A stretch of DNA of 64,000 bases from an uncultured Bacteroides sp. (GTDB taxonomy: Bacteria; Bacteroidota; Bacteroidia; Bacteroidales; Bacteroidaceae). The notes below the pieces were generated by a model. It was not told where the DNA came from, did no database searches, and saw only the letters and a program-made list of their open reading frames with translations. Location: assembly GCA_949292025.1 (NCBI GenBank), contig CASEYC010000106.1, positions 1 through 64,000 of the forward strand. Reading direction: 5' to 3'. Below are positions 22,672 through 31,165 of the stretch, one piece after another (the first letter of the stretch is position 1; each line of letters begins with the position of its first letter). The translations under genes were made by a program, and so were the position numbers.

Positions 22672-23136
22672 TCAATTTTTAGTTGGATTCTCTTTTTCTA
22701 TCACGTCCCGGAAGTCTTCCTTGCTCCCGCCGACGGCCTTGCCCAGCAGCGCGGCCACCAGCGCTTTCACATTCAGGTTATACCCCTTGGGCTTGAGGAT
22801 GTTGCTGATGATGGAGAGGAACTCGATGCCGCACACCAGCAGGCACGCCCAACGGTCGATGGCATAATCGTTGCCCGCCGCCACGTTGATCATGCACACC
22901 ATGCAGACGAAGGAGAAGTATGTCACCATCTTGCCCATCGTCCGGCGCACGGCGCGGCTCACGCGGACTTCCTCCTTCATCAACATGCTTTTCCGCACGC
23001 CGAAACACAAGTCGCACACGATGACCGCGCAGCTCACGATGAGCCACGGCACCATGTGCGACAAACTTTCCTGGATAAATGCAGTGGCCAACGCGGCAAA
23101 CCCGCTGGACACGCCTTGGGTAATCGAGTCTTTCAT
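22672..23136 (-). CDS. Holin, phage_holin_4-like
   Basis: 154 aa from ATG 23136 (23139 also possible); the longer frame back to 23310 runs through non-coding sequence. Membrane helices at ~25-48 (SHMVPWLIVSCAVIVC), ~75-95 (YFSFVCMVCMINVAAG) and ~100-118 (WACLLVCGIEFLSIIS) surround a basic loop (VRKSMLMKEEVRVSR). The C-terminal tail is amphipathic with VKALVAALLGKAVGG. The pattern with CDLCFGVRKS matches the Bacteroidetes branch of phage_holin_4. It should permeabilise the inner membrane and release the M15 endolysin. Confidence 0.85.
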   Translation of the reverse strand: MKDSITQGVSSGFAALATAFIQESLSHMVPWLIVSCAVIVCDLCFGVRKSMLMKEEVRVSRAVRRTMGKMVTYFSFVCMVCMINVAAGNDYAIDRWACLLVCGIEFLSIISNILKPKGYNLNVKALVAALLGKAVGGSKEDFRDVIEKENPTKN

Positions 23137-23246
23137 CATTTCCTGTTTTTGAGCCAAAGGTAGGAGGAGCGGGCTGGAGGGCGGGTATATAAAATGCAAA
23201 CGGACGAGAAAAAGCATTCCCCTCTTGCGTATTTCCCAACCATTCA

Positions 23247-23278
23247 TTTGCTCAAGTGAAGAGAAAACAATACTTTTG
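23247..23278 (+). promoter_or_regulatory. Promoter of the Phd/RelE/XRE cluster
   Basis: TTTG at 23247-23250 and TACTTTTG at 23271-23278 with 20-bp spacing form a near-perfect Bacteroidetes promoter. It is divergent from the holin operon and starts a rightward transcript about 30 bp before the antitoxin ATG. Confidence 0.75.
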
Positions 23279-23312
23279 TACACCAAGATGTACAACCCTA
23301 AACATAACACTT

Positions 23313-23549
23313 ATGAGAGTCATCAGTTCATCGGAATTAAGAAACAACATGAAGAAGTATCTCGATTTGGCTGTCAATGAGAAGATTGTCATCCAACGAG
23401 GCAAGAACGAGACCTTTGTCCTCACCCGTGAGGATTATTTGGAACCGGACGAGGACTTGAAGCGTGCCGTCAGTGCCCAGGACTTGCTGGTGGGCATTGA
23501 AGCCGACATCCGGGAGGCATATAGAAAGAAACAAGCCGTTGAAGTATGA
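23313..23549 (+). CDS. Phd/YefM-type antitoxin
   Basis: 78 aa from ATG 23313, placed by the promoter just upstream. MRVISSSELRNNMKKYLDLA and KIVIQRGKNETFVLTREDYL are the classic N-terminal dimerisation and DNA-binding part of Phd/YefM antitoxins; the C-terminal acidic helix (DLLVGIEADIREAYRKKQ) binds the toxin. The stop overlaps the toxin start (ATGA). The protein should repress its own promoter with the toxin as co-repressor. Confidence 0.9.
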   Translation: MRVISSSELRNNMKKYLDLAVNEKIVIQRGKNETFVLTREDYLEPDEDLKRAVSAQDLLVGIEADIREAYRKKQAVEV

Positions 23550-23875
23550 AAGTGCTTTTCTTGCCTGAAGTCCGGCTGTATTTCCAGGAGTTGCAGGATA
23601 TTCTTTTTGAAAAAGAGTACTTTGGCTTTGAAGAATCAGCCGTGCAGTATGTCCGGGATTTAATCCTGGACATCGAAGCCACGTTGTCAGAGAGAGCGAG
23701 CAAAACAGCCCCTCCATACTTCAACCGATACGGGAAAGGACTAAGATACGCTTCTTTCCGCAAGAACCGAAATACGCAGTGGTATGTGTTCTTTACCAAG
23801 TACCGGGAAAATGGAGAGGTTGTTTACTTGGTGCGTTACATCAGCAACAATCACATGATTGCACAATATCTATAG
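23546..23875 (+). CDS. RelE/ParE-superfamily toxin
   Basis: 109 aa, coupled to the Phd-type antitoxin. MKVLFLPEVRLYFQELQDI, ESAVQYVRDLILDIEA, RYGKGLRYASFRKNRNTQW and YLVRYISNNHMI follow the RelE-like fold used by ribosome-dependent mRNases. Basic residues in the RKNRN strand are suitable for RNA contact. A third gene for an XRE antitoxin lies 26 bp further on, so this toxin may be served by two antitoxins. Activity has not been shown for this sequence. Confidence 0.85.
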   Translation: MKVLFLPEVRLYFQELQDILFEKEYFGFEESAVQYVRDLILDIEATLSERASKTAPPYFNRYGKGLRYASFRKNRNTQWYVFFTKYRENGEVVYLVRYISNNHMIAQYL

Positions 23876-23901
23876 GATATAGGACACGAGATAAAGGAAC
23901 T

Positions 23902-24234
23902 ATGGATACAAAGAAAGTTTATGCCCCATACGAATTGCAGCCTTCTGTTCCCATTCATCCCGGAGAGGTATTGAAAGATGAACTGGAAGCGCGGAATATT
24001 TCCCAACGTAAATTTGCCGCACTTATCGGTTCATCTTATTCTGTCCTAAATGAAATTCTGAATGGCAAACGCCCCATAACGACAGAATACGCCCTGAAAA
24101 TAGAAGCTGCAACCGAAATTCCCGCCCATATATGGGTGAACATGCAGGCAGCCTACAACATGCAGACTGCCCGGAGGGACAGCCGCCTGTCTGCCATGCT
24201 GGAACAGATACGCAAGGCTGTGGCGCCGCTTTAA
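23902..24234 (+). CDS. HigA-type XRE antitoxin
   Basis: 110 aa from ATG 23902. VPIHPGEVLKDELEARNISQ, RKFAALIGSSYSVLNEI and RPITTEYALKIEAATEI are the standard HigA helix-turn-helix antitoxin blocks; the tail reads WVNMQAAYNMQTARRDS. HigA proteins usually sit next to a HigB toxin; here the only toxin upstream is the RelE-like one already paired with Phd. A tripartite arrangement or a leftover HigA are both possible. A bidirectional terminator follows. Confidence 0.88.
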   Translation: MDTKKVYAPYELQPSVPIHPGEVLKDELEARNISQRKFAALIGSSYSVLNEILNGKRPITTEYALKIEAATEIPAHIWVNMQAAYNMQTARRDSRLSAMLEQIRKAVAPL

Positions 24235-24239
24235 AAAAG

Positions 24240-24268
24240 AAGTCGGGACAACCAACTTGCCCCGACTT
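24240..24268. terminator. Bidirectional terminator between two TA clusters
   Basis: AAGTCGGG (24240-24247) pairs with CCCGACTT (24261-24268), with a CAA/TTG extension and 5-nt loop. It is preceded by an A-run and followed by an AT-rich stretch, so it can stop the rightward XRE transcript and the leftward toxin transcript arriving from the other side. Confidence 0.75.
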
Positions 24269-24292
24269 ATACTTTATACGGACCAGTGCCGT

Positions 24293-24571
24293 TCACTTAT
24301 CTCCATAATGCCCTTTGAGTGAAATCACAAAGACAGTCACGATTTCTTGCTCTATCTTGTATATTAGGCGTGAGCCTTTGTCTATTCTCCGGCTCCAATA
24401 TCCTTGCAGGTTTCCTTTCAGTTGTTCCACCTGCCCGGTACCGGTTTCAGGATGCTGCTGCAATTCCTCGAAAAGGGAAACTATCTTTTGAAGGATTTTC
24501 TTCTGTCCGGATTTCTTCCATTCCTTCAGGTGCTGCTCCGCCTTGAGTGTCAAGACCAATTCGTAACTCAT
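24293..24571 (-). CDS. YoeB/Txe-type toxin
   Basis: 92 aa. MSYELVLTLKAEQHLKEWKK, HPETGTGQVEQLKGNL, GYWSRRIDKGSRLIY and VISLKGHYGDK match the Txe/YoeB family closely, including the basic RRID strand and the C-terminal His-Tyr of the mRNase active site. The gene overlaps the antitoxin by 4 bases. YoeB toxins cleave mRNA on the ribosome. It is leftward, convergent with the Phd/RelE/XRE cluster. Confidence 0.9.
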   Translation of the reverse strand: MSYELVLTLKAEQHLKEWKKSGQKKILQKIVSLFEELQQHPETGTGQVEQLKGNLQGYWSRRIDKGSRLIYKIEQEIVTVFVISLKGHYGDK

Positions 24572-24861
24572 ACGCCCAAAATGCTTTTGATGTCATCCAT
24601 GGAATACGCTTTCCCCTTTCCGGCTTTCATGTCGGCTATGCCTTGCTGCACTTCCTTCATGTTTTCCGGGTCGTTGAACCATTCATCGCCGGAAGGCGAT
24701 GGATTTTCGTTTACTTCCACGGAAATGCTGTTGGCTTTCGAGATAAGCAGATTTTCAATATAGGCTTTCAAACTTTTTCCTTGTGCCACAGCCATTAATG
24801 ACAATTTTCGCAACGTGTCTTCCGGAAGGTCTATGTTCTTCCTCTTCAATACCATATCCAT
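24568..24861 (-). CDS. Antitoxin of the YoeB-like pair
   Basis: 97 aa from ATG 24861 (24855 also possible); a longer frame to 24888 overlaps a -7 element TACCTTTG (complement of 24886-24893) and is rejected. The N-terminus KRKNIDLPEDTLRKLS is a ribbon-helix-helix-like DNA-binding opening, and the C-terminus (DMKAGKGKAYSMDDIKSILG) is the flexible segment that wraps YoeB-type toxins. It is coupled to the toxin. Confidence 0.8.
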   Translation of the reverse strand: MDMVLKRKNIDLPEDTLRKLSLMAVAQGKSLKAYIENLLISKANSISVEVNENPSPSGDEWFNDPENMKEVQQGIADMKAGKGKAYSMDDIKSILGV

Positions 24862-24920
24862 ACCTTTATTGCTTTGGTTAGGCCACAAAGGTATAAAATA
24901 TATCTGATGTATATAATATA

Positions 24921-25340
24921 TTACCTTAAATATTTCACCCAGGCAAAGTAATTGGCATTCTCGTTATAATCCGCATCCATCTCGTGTTCGTAAGCCTCCT
25001 GTTCGAAGGAGATAGCCCGGTAGGCCCTCTTACCGTCCCGCAGGATGCAAAGACGCACGAGGTACTCCATCCCGTACCACAGGTAATACACCAGCGGCAC
25101 CGCCAAGAACCACCAAGCACTCACACCACATGCCAGTACAGCTACCAACAACAGCAACCCTGTGAGCATCGTTGTCTCCGTCCATTGCCGGATGTGGGTG
25201 CATTCGTGGTTGCGCACCTGCTGCGGCACCTCCGATTCCTTTAACTTGGTAAAGACCAACGGGCCTACCGTTATCGTTTCACAGGTGCTGAAGAATAGTA
25301 ATACTTCGGCTATCCAGCTTTCGTAATGGATTCGTTTCAT
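24921..25340 (-). CDS. Membrane protein with HExxH motif, putative minimal zinc metalloprotease
   Basis: 139 aa. HECTH at 45-49 is a perfect HExxH, and a downstream acidic block SFEQEAYEHE (111-120) could give the third zinc ligand. Between them lie one or two membrane helices (GLLLLVAVLACGV, AWWFLAVPLVYYLWYG). The plan HExxH - membrane span - AYRAISFExEAY is familiar from small Bacteroidales phage proteins. It sits 9 bp after the tail fibre. Possible roles are processing of a virion or envelope protein, or host-surface change; substrate unknown. Confidence 0.6.
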   Translation of the reverse strand: MKRIHYESWIAEVLLFFSTCETITVGPLVFTKLKESEVPQQVRNHECTHIRQWTETTMLTGLLLLVAVLACGVSAWWFLAVPLVYYLWYGMEYLVRLCILRDGKRAYRAISFEQEAYEHEMDADYNENANYFAWVKYLR

Positions 25341-25349
25341 GACTGACTT

Positions 25350-28300
25350 TTATTCCAATGCTGTGCCATCAAGGTTTTTCCAGTTATGTCCATCATACAA
25401 CTTCATTTTCTTCAAATCTGGGTCATACAACACCTGGCCTTCCGCATATTGGCTTTGGATTGTTGCTGTGATGTAATCACTGATATTGCATCCCATGGGA
25501 AAAATTCTTGTCTTCCATAGCGTAAGAGTACCATTGGTAATTTTTCCTCCTTGGAAAACCAATGTGCTGTTCTCAGGAACAGTAAGGGACTCCCCTCCCA
25601 AATCAATCTCCCTTCTTATCACGTATGTAGCCCCTCCCGACTTGTTGATTTGTGCTTTGCTCGTGGGATAATAGGTGTTCGGAATACTAGGAGTACCATC
25701 TATCCCGACCCAAGAAGAACCATTCCATAGAGAATAAGCAGAATTTTCATAACTGTAATACACTGCTCCCCTGTCCTCCCAAGGCAAAGAGGGCCTTTCA
25801 GCATGAGGGCCTCTTATCTTGTTGGCAGTAAAGCCATTGACATCTACCCATCTGTCATCCCCGTCCCCTTCGTGCATGATTAATAGCTTTTCAATACTTT
25901 GGTCGTAATATAACATACCAAAAAACTCATTGGCATAATTAGGTCTTGATGTTCCATATCCGCTGGCAAAAAGCCCTTTCAGTCTGGAATTGAACTTGAT
26001 GTCATTCCAATTGTTGATGGTAAATGCTGTCGATTCTTCTTCTGCGCCACTCCTGTTTACCGATTTTATGCACCTGAACAGGTTATTTTCCTTGTCCAGT
26101 ACAAACTTCAATCTGTAGCATCCAAAATTGGGGTCCACATTGGACAACAAGCTTGCTCCTACTTGCAATTTTGCCGTTGATTCTTCGTCTTTGCCCTCCC
26201 AGCTTAAAGCCGAAAGGCTCCTGGCACCGAAACTTTTGACATTGGTTCCCCTGGAAATCTGGCTCCAATTGTTCATGTTTCCGAACAAAAACACATTGGC
26301 ATCTGGATTGAATGTGGGAGCTGAAAAAGGCAGGCTGCCTATTGCAAAGCAATAATTGGCTGTACAGTTGAATAGATAGTCCACAGTTGAGTTGTTCCCT
26401 GAATTTCTCCATGCACAGTTCATAAGGATTACAGAACTCAACTTCTTAAACTCTCCGTACATGGAATCATCATTCCTCTGATGGAAAATGCCGCCAAACA
26501 CATTGAAATTGCCTGATGTGCCATAACCTGTCAGGTCAAACATCTTTGTCTTGGTTTCTATGTAACAGCTATACAGGCTGATGTCATTATACAAGGCCAT
26601 CACTTTTATTTCTGCATCACCCCCAGAGTTCTCAAAGGTGCAATTGGAAAACGACAGGGCTGAGCCATACTGTCCTTCGTGATAGAGTGCGTTGCCTGTG
26701 TTATGATTCAACCAACAGGATTCAAATTGAATGCCATTAATAGCCCCTCTTGTACTGTCTTGATTATTATCCAAATATAACCCATGCTTGTTGAACCAGC
26801 TTTTTATGTTTCTGAACACGGCATACCAACATTTGGTAAGATAAAGACCTGCTTCGGTACAATTCTGAATAAGGATATTCTCAATGACAGTTCCTTGAGT
26901 TATATACGTGCATTTTAAGCCATATTTGACCTTGTCCGAACCTTCTATGCAAATATTTCTTATAAATCCATATGATACAGCATCTGTTGAATTTATGCAG
27001 TTTAATACACATTCCATTGATTCAATAGTATCAGTTGGAGCCAATTTTGATTCTTCAAATTCTCCTTCCAATTTGTATCTGATGTCTATAGGCAAAGGAG
27101 TTCCTATGTAATAAGTCCCTTTCCCTAATTTCACATGATTGTTCATCGAGAAAGCCTTCACAATGGCATCATAACTGTCAAAACTGCTGTCATTGGGTTT
27201 GGCTCCGAACCATTCAGGATAAGCATAATCAAGTTTGAAATCCCTAGAGCTTATAGACAAATCATCTGAAAATATCCTGCGAATCCCGGATTGAATGACA
27301 GTACTGTTTCCAGCAAGAGTTCCATTGCCCAAACTTCCCCCCTGAAAATCCAGCGTGCACCCTTCCGGCACCGTTATCGTCTCCCCGTCCAAATCATAGT
27401 CATACTGGATGATGTACCGTGTATTCGCCTTGCTCATCATCGCCTGCGTCAGTATGTTCTTTCCCGAAGAGATATTCTTGCGCAAGTAGACGCGCCCCAA
27501 GCCGCTGAAGGCCGAAGCGTTATACTCCTTGTCAGCAAACTGGAGCACGTGCACATCGGTAGATTTCTCCACGGAATGCAGGTCTTCTTCATCCGGATTG
27601 TTGATAATTTCGGTACCGCCTTCGCCGCCAGGTAGGGTATAAAGCTTGCCGGTGACAGGATCAATCTTCACCTCCTGCGTTTCCAAAGAAGTTTTGGTAG
27701 CAGCTTTGATGCCGCCCAATTTATTTTCAGTAGCAACTTCCAACGCTTCCCCTTCCGCTATAGGCACATACAGCTTCCCAGTATCCGGGTCAATCTTCAC
27801 CTCCACCGTCTCGTCCTGCGTCTTGGTGGCGGCGCGGATGCCGCCCAACTTGGTTTCCGTGGCTGTCTCCAACGTGCCGCCGCCGGTAATCTCAATGTCT
27901 CCCTCGCCAATCAGGCTTTCGCCGTTGATGGTTTTTAGCTTCGTGAAGCCGCTTTGGGCCAGGAACTCGCCTTCCGTGCCGGAGAAGTCGCCGCGCATCA
28001 CGGCTATCTGGTAGGCGGACAGGCCGTCATAGCCATACGTGGCCACCGAGCTGGCAAGGCGCACCGTCACCTCGCCCGATTCACCCGTGTAGGTCTCCTC
28101 GCTGGGATAGTCCGTCAGGGCAAACACATAATCCTTGCGGCTGCGCATCAGGCAGCGGTCGTTGAAACGGTTGTCGTGCGGATGGATGAAGCAAGGGTCG
28201 TTGGGATGCGGGCCGGGACGACGCAGGCAGACAGGTTCTCCGCCCGGCGTCAACGGTTGGCGGTGGGGCAGCAGGTTGCCATAGTTCTTCACCCAAATGG

Positions 28301-28511
28301 CTTCCAGCGAATAGGCTCCTTCGGGCAAGTCGCCTGGCAGGTCGGCCAAGAGCTTGCCGCCTTCAGCCGTGGCTGTCAGCAGGTATTTTTCGTTTCCGCC
28401 GATGAGGAACATCTTCACCAAGGCGCGGGAGAAGTCTTCGGGCACTTGGCTCGTGCCGCGGAAGATGCTCCACTCGATATGTACCAGTTTGTCTCGTTGA
28501 ATGTATTGCAT
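25350..28511 (-). CDS. Tail fibre/spike, receptor-binding protein
   Basis: 1,053 aa. Residues 1-150 form an attachment region (HIEWSIFRGTSQVPEDFSRA). Residues ~225-300 hold two copies of a linker of the type ETKLGGIRAATKT...VKIDPDTGKLY. From ~430 a right-handed beta-helix of the pectate-lyase type is indicated (LDYAYPEWFGAKPNDS, LGKGTYYIGTPLP, GLYLTKCWYAVFRNI, short beta repeats), then a C-terminal region with a second TLVFQGGKITNGTL turn. The organisation suits a trimeric spike that binds, and perhaps degrades, host capsular polysaccharide. No catalytic residue can be assigned. Confidence 0.8.
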   Translation of the reverse strand: MQYIQRDKLVHIEWSIFRGTSQVPEDFSRALVKMFLIGGNEKYLLTATAEGGKLLADLPGDLPEGAYSLEAIWVKNYGNLLPHRQPLTPGGEPVCLRRPGPHPNDPCFIHPHDNRFNDRCLMRSRKDYVFALTDYPSEETYTGESGEVTVRLASSVATYGYDGLSAYQIAVMRGDFSGTEGEFLAQSGFTKLKTINGESLIGEGDIEITGGGTLETATETKLGGIRAATKTQDETVEVKIDPDTGKLYVPIAEGEALEVATENKLGGIKAATKTSLETQEVKIDPVTGKLYTLPGGEGGTEIINNPDEEDLHSVEKSTDVHVLQFADKEYNASAFSGLGRVYLRKNISSGKNILTQAMMSKANTRYIIQYDYDLDGETITVPEGCTLDFQGGSLGNGTLAGNSTVIQSGIRRIFSDDLSISSRDFKLDYAYPEWFGAKPNDSSFDSYDAIVKAFSMNNHVKLGKGTYYIGTPLPIDIRYKLEGEFEESKLAPTDTIESMECVLNCINSTDAVSYGFIRNICIEGSDKVKYGLKCTYITQGTVIENILIQNCTEAGLYLTKCWYAVFRNIKSWFNKHGLYLDNNQDSTRGAINGIQFESCWLNHNTGNALYHEGQYGSALSFSNCTFENSGGDAEIKVMALYNDISLYSCYIETKTKMFDLTGYGTSGNFNVFGGIFHQRNDDSMYGEFKKLSSVILMNCAWRNSGNNSTVDYLFNCTANYCFAIGSLPFSAPTFNPDANVFLFGNMNNWSQISRGTNVKSFGARSLSALSWEGKDEESTAKLQVGASLLSNVDPNFGCYRLKFVLDKENNLFRCIKSVNRSGAEEESTAFTINNWNDIKFNSRLKGLFASGYGTSRPNYANEFFGMLYYDQSIEKLLIMHEGDGDDRWVDVNGFTANKIRGPHAERPSLPWEDRGAVYYSYENSAYSLWNGSSWVGIDGTPSIPNTYYPTSKAQINKSGGATYVIRREIDLGGESLTVPENSTLVFQGGKITNGTLTLWKTRIFPMGCNISDYITATIQSQYAEGQVLYDPDLKKMKLYDGHNWKNLDGTALE

Positions 28512-28516
28512 AGGGC

Positions 28517-29185
28517 TTATGAGGGATTAAAATTGGAGGTTGCTATTTTTATGAAGTGGTCCCCGGCTTCGGGGTTGCCGCGCGTGATTTCCACCAGGCC
28601 GGCACAATAATAGATGATGGAAGAGCGGAGCAAGGCGGGGATGCCAAGGGTGTCGCCATCGTCGCCGGATTGCACGGCAGGTAGCTGAACGTAGAGGGCG
28701 CGTTCGATGCGATGGTCTGCTTTTCCGTCGGTGTCTTTTCCTGCGGTGAAGTATTCCATCGTGCGTTGCCCCTCGCTGTTGTGCGAAAAGACACAGACGG
28801 GCTTTATCCAAGTGCCGCGCGTGAAGGGGTTGCGCTGCATCAGGTTCGTGGGACTGCCTTCATCGGCCACGGTGGTGACGGCGCGGTTCCACGACCGTAG
28901 TTTGAAGCTGACCAGACGGAGGAAGTCTTCGGGCAGGACGATGATGCCTGTGCCGTCGTCGGCGGGCAGTTGCGCGGTATCCGGCAAATCCATCTCTTCG
29001 GCTTCCATCAGGCCGACGGGACACATTTCCAGGATGCTGCGCACGGCATACGCCAGTTTGGCGCGGATGATTTCGTCCAGCTCCATGTTGTCCGTGCCAG
29101 TGGCGAGGTATTCGCTCTCCACCTGGTTCTCGTCCAGCGTGACGCGGACGGCTTCCACCAATTCCTCTATCGGTACTTGCTTCAT
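28517..29185 (-). CDS. Head-tail connector/adaptor, 222 aa
   Basis: MKQVPIEELVEAVRVTLDEN, IIRAKLAYAVRSILEM, a beta segment (GTGIIVLPEDFLRLVSFKL) and C-terminal LRSSIIYYCAGLVEITRGN match the helical-core adaptors downstream of Bacteroidales capsid genes. It is 5 bp downstream of the 136-aa gene and 6 bp before the fibre. It probably forms the ring under the portal. The name is from context. Confidence 0.6.
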   Translation of the reverse strand: MKQVPIEELVEAVRVTLDENQVESEYLATGTDNMELDEIIRAKLAYAVRSILEMCPVGLMEAEEMDLPDTAQLPADDGTGIIVLPEDFLRLVSFKLRSWNRAVTTVADEGSPTNLMQRNPFTRGTWIKPVCVFSHNSEGQRTMEYFTAGKDTDGKADHRIERALYVQLPAVQSGDDGDTLGIPALLRSSIIYYCAGLVEITRGNPEAGDHFIKIATSNFNPS

Positions 29186-29189
29186 TGTC

Positions 29190-29600
29190 TCAAGCGGGGT
29201 TAATGTTCGGGAAACGGATGCCTTGCTTCGCGGCCTCGGCCAGGATCTCGTCCGGCGTGGTCAGCGTGCCGCGGTCTGTTCCGTGTTGGTTCACCAAGTA
29301 TTCAATGGCTTCCTGCCATGTCTCCACTCCTTTCACGTCCTGTGCCTTCGGGGCTGCCTTGGCGGCAGTTTTGCCTCTCTTCCGCTTGGGGGCGTTCCCG
29401 GCTTGTTCGGGTGGAATCTGCCCTTCCTTGCGGCGGTAGATGCGCCCGTACATGTCGCTTGCTTCCAACGCCTTGATTTCGGCATCGGTCCGGGCGATGT
29501 ACATGCTCCCGCCACGGGCCATCGGGGTAAAGCTGAAACGCTTGTCCACGCCGTCCACCAGGAGGGAGAAGGATATGTTCAAATCGGAAATGTATCGCAT
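29190..29600 (-). CDS. Virion-module protein, 136 aa
   Basis: Opens MRYISDLNISFSLLVDGVDK with PMARGGSMYIARTDAE, a basic Ala/Lys linker (KRKRGKTAAKAAPKA) and a C-terminal helix (TWQEAIEYLVNQHG). It lies between capsid and connector, so it may be a head-completion or capsid-decoration protein. No family recognised. Confidence 0.55.
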   Translation of the reverse strand: MRYISDLNISFSLLVDGVDKRFSFTPMARGGSMYIARTDAEIKALEASDMYGRIYRRKEGQIPPEQAGNAPKRKRGKTAAKAAPKAQDVKGVETWQEAIEYLVNQHGTDRGTLTTPDEILAEAAKQGIRFPNINPA

Positions 29601-29611
29601 ATTAATGAAAA

Positions 29612-29706
29612 ATTAATTTAATGAAGAACTAAGAATGAAGAATTCTCAAGAATGCTCCACGCTCAATTCTTCATTTTGCGCGGAGCGCGATTCTTCATTC
29701 TTCATT
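29612..29706. repeat. Inverted-repeat AT-rich filler after the capsid gene
   Basis: AATGAAGAATT at 29634-29644 faces AATTCTTCATT at 29665-29675, with further TTCTTCATTCTTCATT at ~29691-29706 and a GCGCGGAGCGCG element between. Such TTCATTCTTCATT blocks recur between Bacteroidales genes. It may act as a processing site between capsid and connector messages. Confidence 0.5.
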
Positions 29707-29709
29707 CCC

Positions 29710-31125
29710 TTAAAGGCTTGCCAGCTTCACCCGTGCATGGGCCTTCGGATAGACGAGGTAGCAGCAGCTGGCCTCCTTCATCACCACGGCCTGCGTGTCG
29801 CGCTTGGCCAACTTCGCCATATCGTATTCCTTGCGGTTCCAAGGCAGGAAGGTCTTCTTGCGCAGGTATTCGGGGTCGATGACAAACATTTCGTCGCTCT
29901 TCTCGTTCATGTCCATCAGCTCGTGGTGCATCACCAGCAACTTGCCGAAATTGCTGTCGAACGAGGTAAACTTCAAGCCCCAACGCTCGAACTCCTTCAC
30001 CACCTTGAAGCGTTCGCTCTTCATCTTGGCCAGCGTGGCGAGCATCGTGCTGCCGGCAAAGCCCACTTTGGTGCCGTTGCCGGAATCGTTGCCCGTGAAG
30101 AGGTCTTTCAGGAAGTCCACCATCTGGTCGTCGGTGATGGTGACCGCGCCGCTGGCGGCGGTGCCGATGCTCATGTCCTTGCCCGCCATCCAGTAGATGC
30201 CGCCGGTGAAGTAGACGTCCGCGCCGCTCTTCTTCGGGTCCTTGCCGCGTCCCTTGATGCCGAACAGGAAGCTGTTTTCCATGCCGAGGCGCATGTCGTA
30301 GATGCCGTCCTCCTCCATGTCGCTGAAGTTCCAGTCCACCTTCTTGTCCCACATCTTGTCGAAGGTCGATTGCTCCACCTGCATCATGAACTTCTGGCAG
30401 AACTGCTCTTCCGGCGTGGGCAGGTTGTAGAAGTTGCCGGTCTCCACGTCGATTTCCGAGGCGGCGCGGCCCATGCGGATCAGCACGGTGTCCACGTTGA
30501 TTTGCGGCACGAGGCTGTTGGTGCCGTCCTGGTTCTTCTTTCCGTTCACGGCAATCACCACGGGATAGTTGGTCTCGTCGTTCTTGCCCACCACGTAGAG
30601 CATCAGGTCCTTGGTGTCCTCCGTCGTGCCGTCGGCCTTGTAGCCCTTCACGCCCACCACGCGGATGGTGTCCGTCAGGCTGAAGATGCTGCCGTCGTCC
30701 ACCTGCACCGTGGTCGAGCCTTGGCCGGAGGTCATGGCTGCCACCTGCGTCTTCACCGTGGTCTTGATGGGGCGGGTGGCCACGCTGTAATACTGCACAA
30801 TCATCGAGCTGCTGCGCGAAATCTGGTTAGCACTGCGGGTAATCTGGTCGATGGGCGTCCGCATGGGGCGCATCTTGGTGATTCGTTTGTCAATCTCCTT
30901 GGCATAATAATCCGGATCGGTTTCCTCCGTCTGCTCCATGCCCGTGGTGGCCGTCGAACCGGCGAATGAATCCGTCACATTCGTGCCGCCACCTTCCATT
31001 TCCGTGGCCTCGCCGCCCATTGCCGTGGCAGCGGCCATGCACACGCCCGTTACCGAGCTTGCCACGATGGCCAGCAACATCAGCAATGCGCTGCCCATCA
31101 TCTTGAATAAATCCTTTCCTTTCAT
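29710..31125 (-). CDS. Major capsid protein
   Basis: 471 aa. The core (PMRTPIDQITRSANQISRS, TTVQVDDGSIFSLTD, VLIRMGRAASEIDVETGN, FMMQVEQSTFDKMWDKKVD, FVIDPEYLRKKTFLPWNR) has the HK97-like order, closest in feel to SU10/DUF5309-type or N4-like coat proteins. It follows a scaffold-like gene and precedes connectors, the standard head order. The first ~35 residues are oddly hydrophobic (SALLMLLAIVASSVTG), like a membrane or signal segment, and are followed by a Gly/Thr-rich linker; they may be a delta-like region removed at maturation. Exact family not certain. Confidence 0.8.
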   Translation of the reverse strand: MKGKDLFKMMGSALLMLLAIVASSVTGVCMAAATAMGGEATEMEGGGTNVTDSFAGSTATTGMEQTEETDPDYYAKEIDKRITKMRPMRTPIDQITRSANQISRSSSMIVQYYSVATRPIKTTVKTQVAAMTSGQGSTTVQVDDGSIFSLTDTIRVVGVKGYKADGTTEDTKDLMLYVVGKNDETNYPVVIAVNGKKNQDGTNSLVPQINVDTVLIRMGRAASEIDVETGNFYNLPTPEEQFCQKFMMQVEQSTFDKMWDKKVDWNFSDMEEDGIYDMRLGMENSFLFGIKGRGKDPKKSGADVYFTGGIYWMAGKDMSIGTAASGAVTITDDQMVDFLKDLFTGNDSGNGTKVGFAGSTMLATLAKMKSERFKVVKEFERWGLKFTSFDSNFGKLLVMHHELMDMNEKSDEMFVIDPEYLRKKTFLPWNRKEYDMAKLAKRDTQAVVMKEASCCYLVYPKAHARVKLASL

Positions 31126-31165
31126 CGTTCTTCTGTTTTTTTGATTATGATTTTGTTTTTGTTGA

